Assembly: GCA_021826565.1 (NCBI GenBank)
Contig: JAKAZJ010000086.1
Span: 1 to 7,326 of the forward strand
Length of the DNA stretch: 7,326 nucleotides
DNA from: Pseudomonadota bacterium
Lineage (GTDB): Bacteria > Pseudomonadota > Alphaproteobacteria > Acetobacterales > Acetobacteraceae
Direction of reading: 5' to 3'
Both the position numbers and the translations under genes were made by a program. The notes under the pieces are model-generated. The model did no database searches, had not been told where the DNA came from, and saw nothing but the letters and a program-made list of their open reading frames with translations. Below are positions 5,086 to 7,326 of this stretch, in pieces. Each line of letters starts with the position of its first letter. Position 1 is the stretch's first letter.

Positions 5086-6531
5086 TCAGACATACGGCAT
5101 CAGCAGCCGGGCGGCGGCATCGCGCAGCCGGTGCGGCAGGCGGCGGGCATCCAGCTCCTCCGCGCGCAACGGCAGCAGCGGCCGCTCCTGCATCAGCGCT
5201 TCCAACCGGGCACCGAGCGCCGCGTCATACACTTCCACGTTCAGCTCGAAATTCAACCGCAGGCTGCGGATATCCCAGTTGGCGCTGCCGACCAGGCTCC
5301 ACGCCCCATCCACCACCATGATCTTCGTGTGCGCGAAGGGCGGCGGATCGGTCCAGATGCGGCAGCCGGCCGCCAGCAGCGGGCCGATATGGGCTCGCGT
5401 CGCCCAGTCCAGCACGCGATGATTGCTGCGCAGCGGCAGGATGATGTCCACCTCCACGCCGCGGATCCGGGCCAGCGCCAGCGCCGTGATCACCCGCTCG
5501 TCGGGCAGGAAATACGGCGTCATCACGCGCACCGAGCGGCGCGCGCATGCCAGGGCCTCAAGGATCAGAAACTCGATCTTCTCGACGTCCTGATCCGGGC
5601 CGGACGTGACCACCCGGGCCACCGCGCCGCCGGCGGGCGCAAGCGGCGGAAACCAGGCCGCGTCGGTGAGTTCGTCGCCGGTCTCGAACCACCAGTCCTC
5701 GGCGAAGGCGGCCACCAGCTGGCCCACCACCGGCCCGGTGAAGCGGAAATGCGTGTCCCGCACCGGATCGGGTGGGGCGGCGGCAAGGACATTCTCGGCC
5801 GCGATGTTCATCCCCCCGGCAAACCCGACACGGCCGTCCAGCACCAGGATCTTGCGGTGCGTGCGCAGATTGACGACCGGGACGCGCCAGCGTGGCAGGC
5901 TTGCGTGCATGAACCGGGCGGCGGGCACATTGTTGCGATGCAGCCGGTCATAGGACGCGGAACGGAAGTAGCCACCGCCGATGCCGTCGATCAGCACCCG
6001 CACGGCCAGACCCTTGCGATGCGCGGCGATCAGCGCGTCGATAAAGCGCCCGCCGGCTGCGTCGTCGCGCAGGATATAGCTCGACAGCGCGATGCTGCTT
6101 GTGGCCGCGGCGATGGCGTCCAGCATCGCCGGATAAGCCGCGTCGCCGTTGCTGAAGACCCGGACCGCGTTGCCCGGTTCCGCGGCCCGAAGGGTGATTG
6201 CGCTTCCGGCCTGCTCCAGCGGGGCGAACGGATGCTCGGGCGGGAAGGCGTGCGGCGGCATCCCGCCGCGCCCGGCAGCGGCACGGCGTCCGCGCAACCG
6301 GCGGGCACGCCGGCGCACCCGGTTGATGCCGAAGGTCAAATACAGCACCCCGCCCGCGATCGGCGACAGCCAGGCCAGCCCGATCCACCCGATCGCCGAG
6401 CCCACGTCGCGCTTGTGCAGCAGCGCGTGCAGGCTGACCAACACTGCGATCGCCAGCGCGGCCAGTTCCAGCAACGGCCCATGGACCCAGGGCCAGATCG
6501 CGGCCGGCCATTGCGCCACGGCGCCGATCAC
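5086..6531 (-). CDS. Cardiolipin synthase-type phospholipase D protein
   Basis: With the GTG start at 6531 this is a 481-aa protein, close to bacterial cardiolipin synthases such as ClsA (486 aa). Two hydrophobic segments near residues 20-40 and 46-70 (LLELAALAIAVLVSLHALL and IGWIGLAWLSPIAGGVLYL) should anchor it in the inner membrane, followed by a basic cytoplasmic stretch (RVRRRARRLRGRR). Two phospholipase D HKD motifs are complete: HRKILVLD at about 225-232 and HTKIMVVD at about 401-408, each followed by the conserved Gly-Gly/Gly-Ser-Asn region (FAGGMNI, GSANWDIRS). Such enzymes join two phosphatidylglycerols, or a related pair, to make cardiolipin. The frame stays open to 6738, but that would overlap the divergent gene start at 6684. 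GTG 6531 has a nearby AGGG and puts the membrane segments at the N-terminus. GTG at 6645 is an alternative, giving 519 aa. Its 3' end faces the EEP gene. Confidence 0.93.
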   Translation of the reverse strand: MIGAVAQWPAAIWPWVHGPLLELAALAIAVLVSLHALLHKRDVGSAIGWIGLAWLSPIAGGVLYLTFGINRVRRRARRLRGRRAAAGRGGMPPHAFPPEHPFAPLEQAGSAITLRAAEPGNAVRVFSNGDAAYPAMLDAIAAATSSIALSSYILRDDAAGGRFIDALIAAHRKGLAVRVLIDGIGGGYFRSASYDRLHRNNVPAARFMHASLPRWRVPVVNLRTHRKILVLDGRVGFAGGMNIAAENVLAAAPPDPVRDTHFRFTGPVVGQLVAAFAEDWWFETGDELTDAAWFPPLAPAGGAVARVVTSGPDQDVEKIEFLILEALACARRSVRVMTPYFLPDERVITALALARIRGVEVDIILPLRSNHRVLDWATRAHIGPLLAAGCRIWTDPPPFAHTKIMVVDGAWSLVGSANWDIRSLRLNFELNVEVYDAALGARLEALMQERPLLPLRAEELDARRLPHRLRDAAARLLMPYV

Positions 6532-6683
6532 GCCGCCCTGCGCAGACTGCGGCGTGCCGATGAGTGCTGCATGGAGGAACCGCCAGACTGTCGGCGCATC
6601 CTGCGGCCGCCGGACAGAGAAGTCGATTTTGACGTCCCCGCACACCCGCGCGAGACTGCCGCGCGAAACGCCAGGAAGCCAAC
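6532..6683. other. Divergent intergenic region, weak promoter candidate for the TPP enzyme
   Basis: This 152-bp gap separates the divergent starts of the phospholipase D gene and the thiamine-pyrophosphate enzyme gene. On the plus strand TTGACG (6629-6634) has a weak -10-like GAGACT (6652-6657) at 17 bp. I see no convincing promoter for the minus-strand gene, whose true start could also lie inside this region. No strong operator-like palindrome was noticed. Confidence 0.25.
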
Positions 6684-7326
6684 ATGACCGCCCATGCCCG
6701 CATCGCCGCCGAGGATTATCTGGACGCGCTCGCCGCACAGGGGATCGAGCATCTGTTCTGCAACCCCGGCACCGATTTCGCCCCCATCGTCGAAGCCTTT
6801 GCCCGCGCCGCGCGCACCAATCGCGCCGTGCCGAAGCCGATGGTGATCCCGCACGAGAACGCCGCCGTCTCCATGGCGCATGGCTACACCATGGTCACCG
6901 GCCGGCCGCAAGCGGTGATGACCCACACCAATGTCGGCACCGCGAACGCCATCAACGCGCTGATCGACGCCGCGCGCGACCGCATTCCGATGCTGCTCAG
7001 CTCCGGCCGCACGCCGGTGATGGAATCCGGCCCTTCAGGGGCACGCAACGTCTACATCCACTGGGCGCAGGAGATGTTCGACCAGGCCGGGATGCTGCGC
7101 GAGATGGTGAAATGGGATTACGAGCTGCGCCGCCCCGATCAGATCGATGACGTGGTGGCGCGTGCGATGGAACTCGCCACCGCCTCGCCATCCGGTCCGG
7201 TCTATCTGTCGCTGCCGCGCGAGGTGTTGGGGGCCGCGGTCGAGGCCCCCGGGACCCTGGCGCGCCCGCCGCGCGCCCGCCCCGCCGCCCCCGCGCCGTC
7301 CGCGGCCGAGGTCGAAACGCTGGCCG
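6684..7326 (+). CDS. Thiamine pyrophosphate enzyme, acetolactate synthase-like, N-terminal part
   Basis: The first 214 codons of a protein that runs off the window; the family is usually about 550-600 aa. The ATG at 6684 has a good ribosome-binding site, AGGAAG at 6673-6678. The visible part is the TPP-enzyme pyrimidine-binding domain: GIEHLFCNPGTDFAPIVEAF near the start, then VIPHENAAVSMAHGYTMVTG with Glu58, the conserved glutamate that activates the cofactor ring. Next come THTNVGTANAINALIDAARDRIPMLLSSG and the domain end SGPVYLSLPREVLG near residue 200, after which an Ala/Pro-rich linker begins. These features define the acetolactate synthase/benzoylformate decarboxylase superfamily. The HENAA form and the GARNVYIHWAQEMFDQAG stretch suit the broad group annotated as thiamine pyrophosphate-requiring protein rather than the biosynthetic IlvB. 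The substrate is unknown, and the cofactor-binding C-terminal domain is not visible. Confidence 0.88.
   Translation, partial: MTAHARIAAEDYLDALAAQGIEHLFCNPGTDFAPIVEAFARAARTNRAVPKPMVIPHENAAVSMAHGYTMVTGRPQAVMTHTNVGTANAINALIDAARDRIPMLLSSGRTPVMESGPSGARNVYIHWAQEMFDQAGMLREMVKWDYELRRPDQIDDVVARAMELATASPSGPVYLSLPREVLGAAVEAPGTLARPPRARPAAPAPSAAEVETLA

Noticed and set aside
5131..6687. A 518-codon plus-strand open frame opposite the phospholipase D gene
   Set aside because: It is low-complexity and rich in Arg, His, Gln and Gly with no motif. The opposite strand carries two complete HKD motifs.

Overview
The window is a GC-rich bacterial chromosome segment. The protein sequences read most naturally as alphaproteobacterial, probably Rhodospirillales/Acetobacteraceae: HslV and HslU look alphaproteobacterial, and long meaningless open frames lie opposite every real gene, as expected at high GC. 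The taxon is an inference from family resemblance, not from a search.

Layout, left to right. (1) Positions 1-327, plus strand: the 3' end of an Ada/AlkA-type AraC-family HTH protein, ending soon after the HTH with no glycosylase or methyltransferase domain behind it. (2) 487-1085, minus strand: a type II toxin-antitoxin pair, an AbrB/MazE-like antitoxin and a Doc (Fic-fold) toxin, with 4-nt overlapping reading frames and a palindromic operator candidate upstream. (3) 1161-3038, minus strand: hslV-hslU, the two-component ATP-dependent HslVU (ClpQY) protease, with abutting stop and start codons and a good sigma-32-like heat-shock promoter in front of hslV. (4) 3165-3254, plus strand: tRNA-Ser(UGA), divergent from hslVU. 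(5) 3281-3379, minus strand: a C-terminal scrap of an XRE-family (HTH_37-type) regulator just behind the tRNA. (6) 3569-4228, plus strand: a second toxin-antitoxin pair, vapBC (AbrB-type antitoxin and PIN-domain RNase), with a promoter whose -10 lies in an inverted repeat. (7) 4459-5076, plus strand: an endonuclease/exonuclease/phosphatase (EEP) family protein, converging with (8) 5086-6531, minus strand, a cardiolipin synthase-type phospholipase D with two HKD motifs. This pairing recalls ybhP-clsB of E. coli. (9) From 6684, plus strand: the N-terminal part of a thiamine pyrophosphate enzyme of the acetolactate-synthase superfamily, running off the window.

The core is housekeeping (protease, tRNA, lipid synthesis). 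Two small toxin-antitoxin cassettes and a regulator scrap are inserted around hslVU and the tRNA gene, so the tRNA-Ser neighbourhood looks like a small accessory hot spot. I see no CRISPR array, intact insertion sequence, integrase or clearly new multi-gene system. The points most worth checking are the heat-shock promoter, the toxin-antitoxin cassette directly downstream of hslU, and the decayed HTH gene beside the tRNA.
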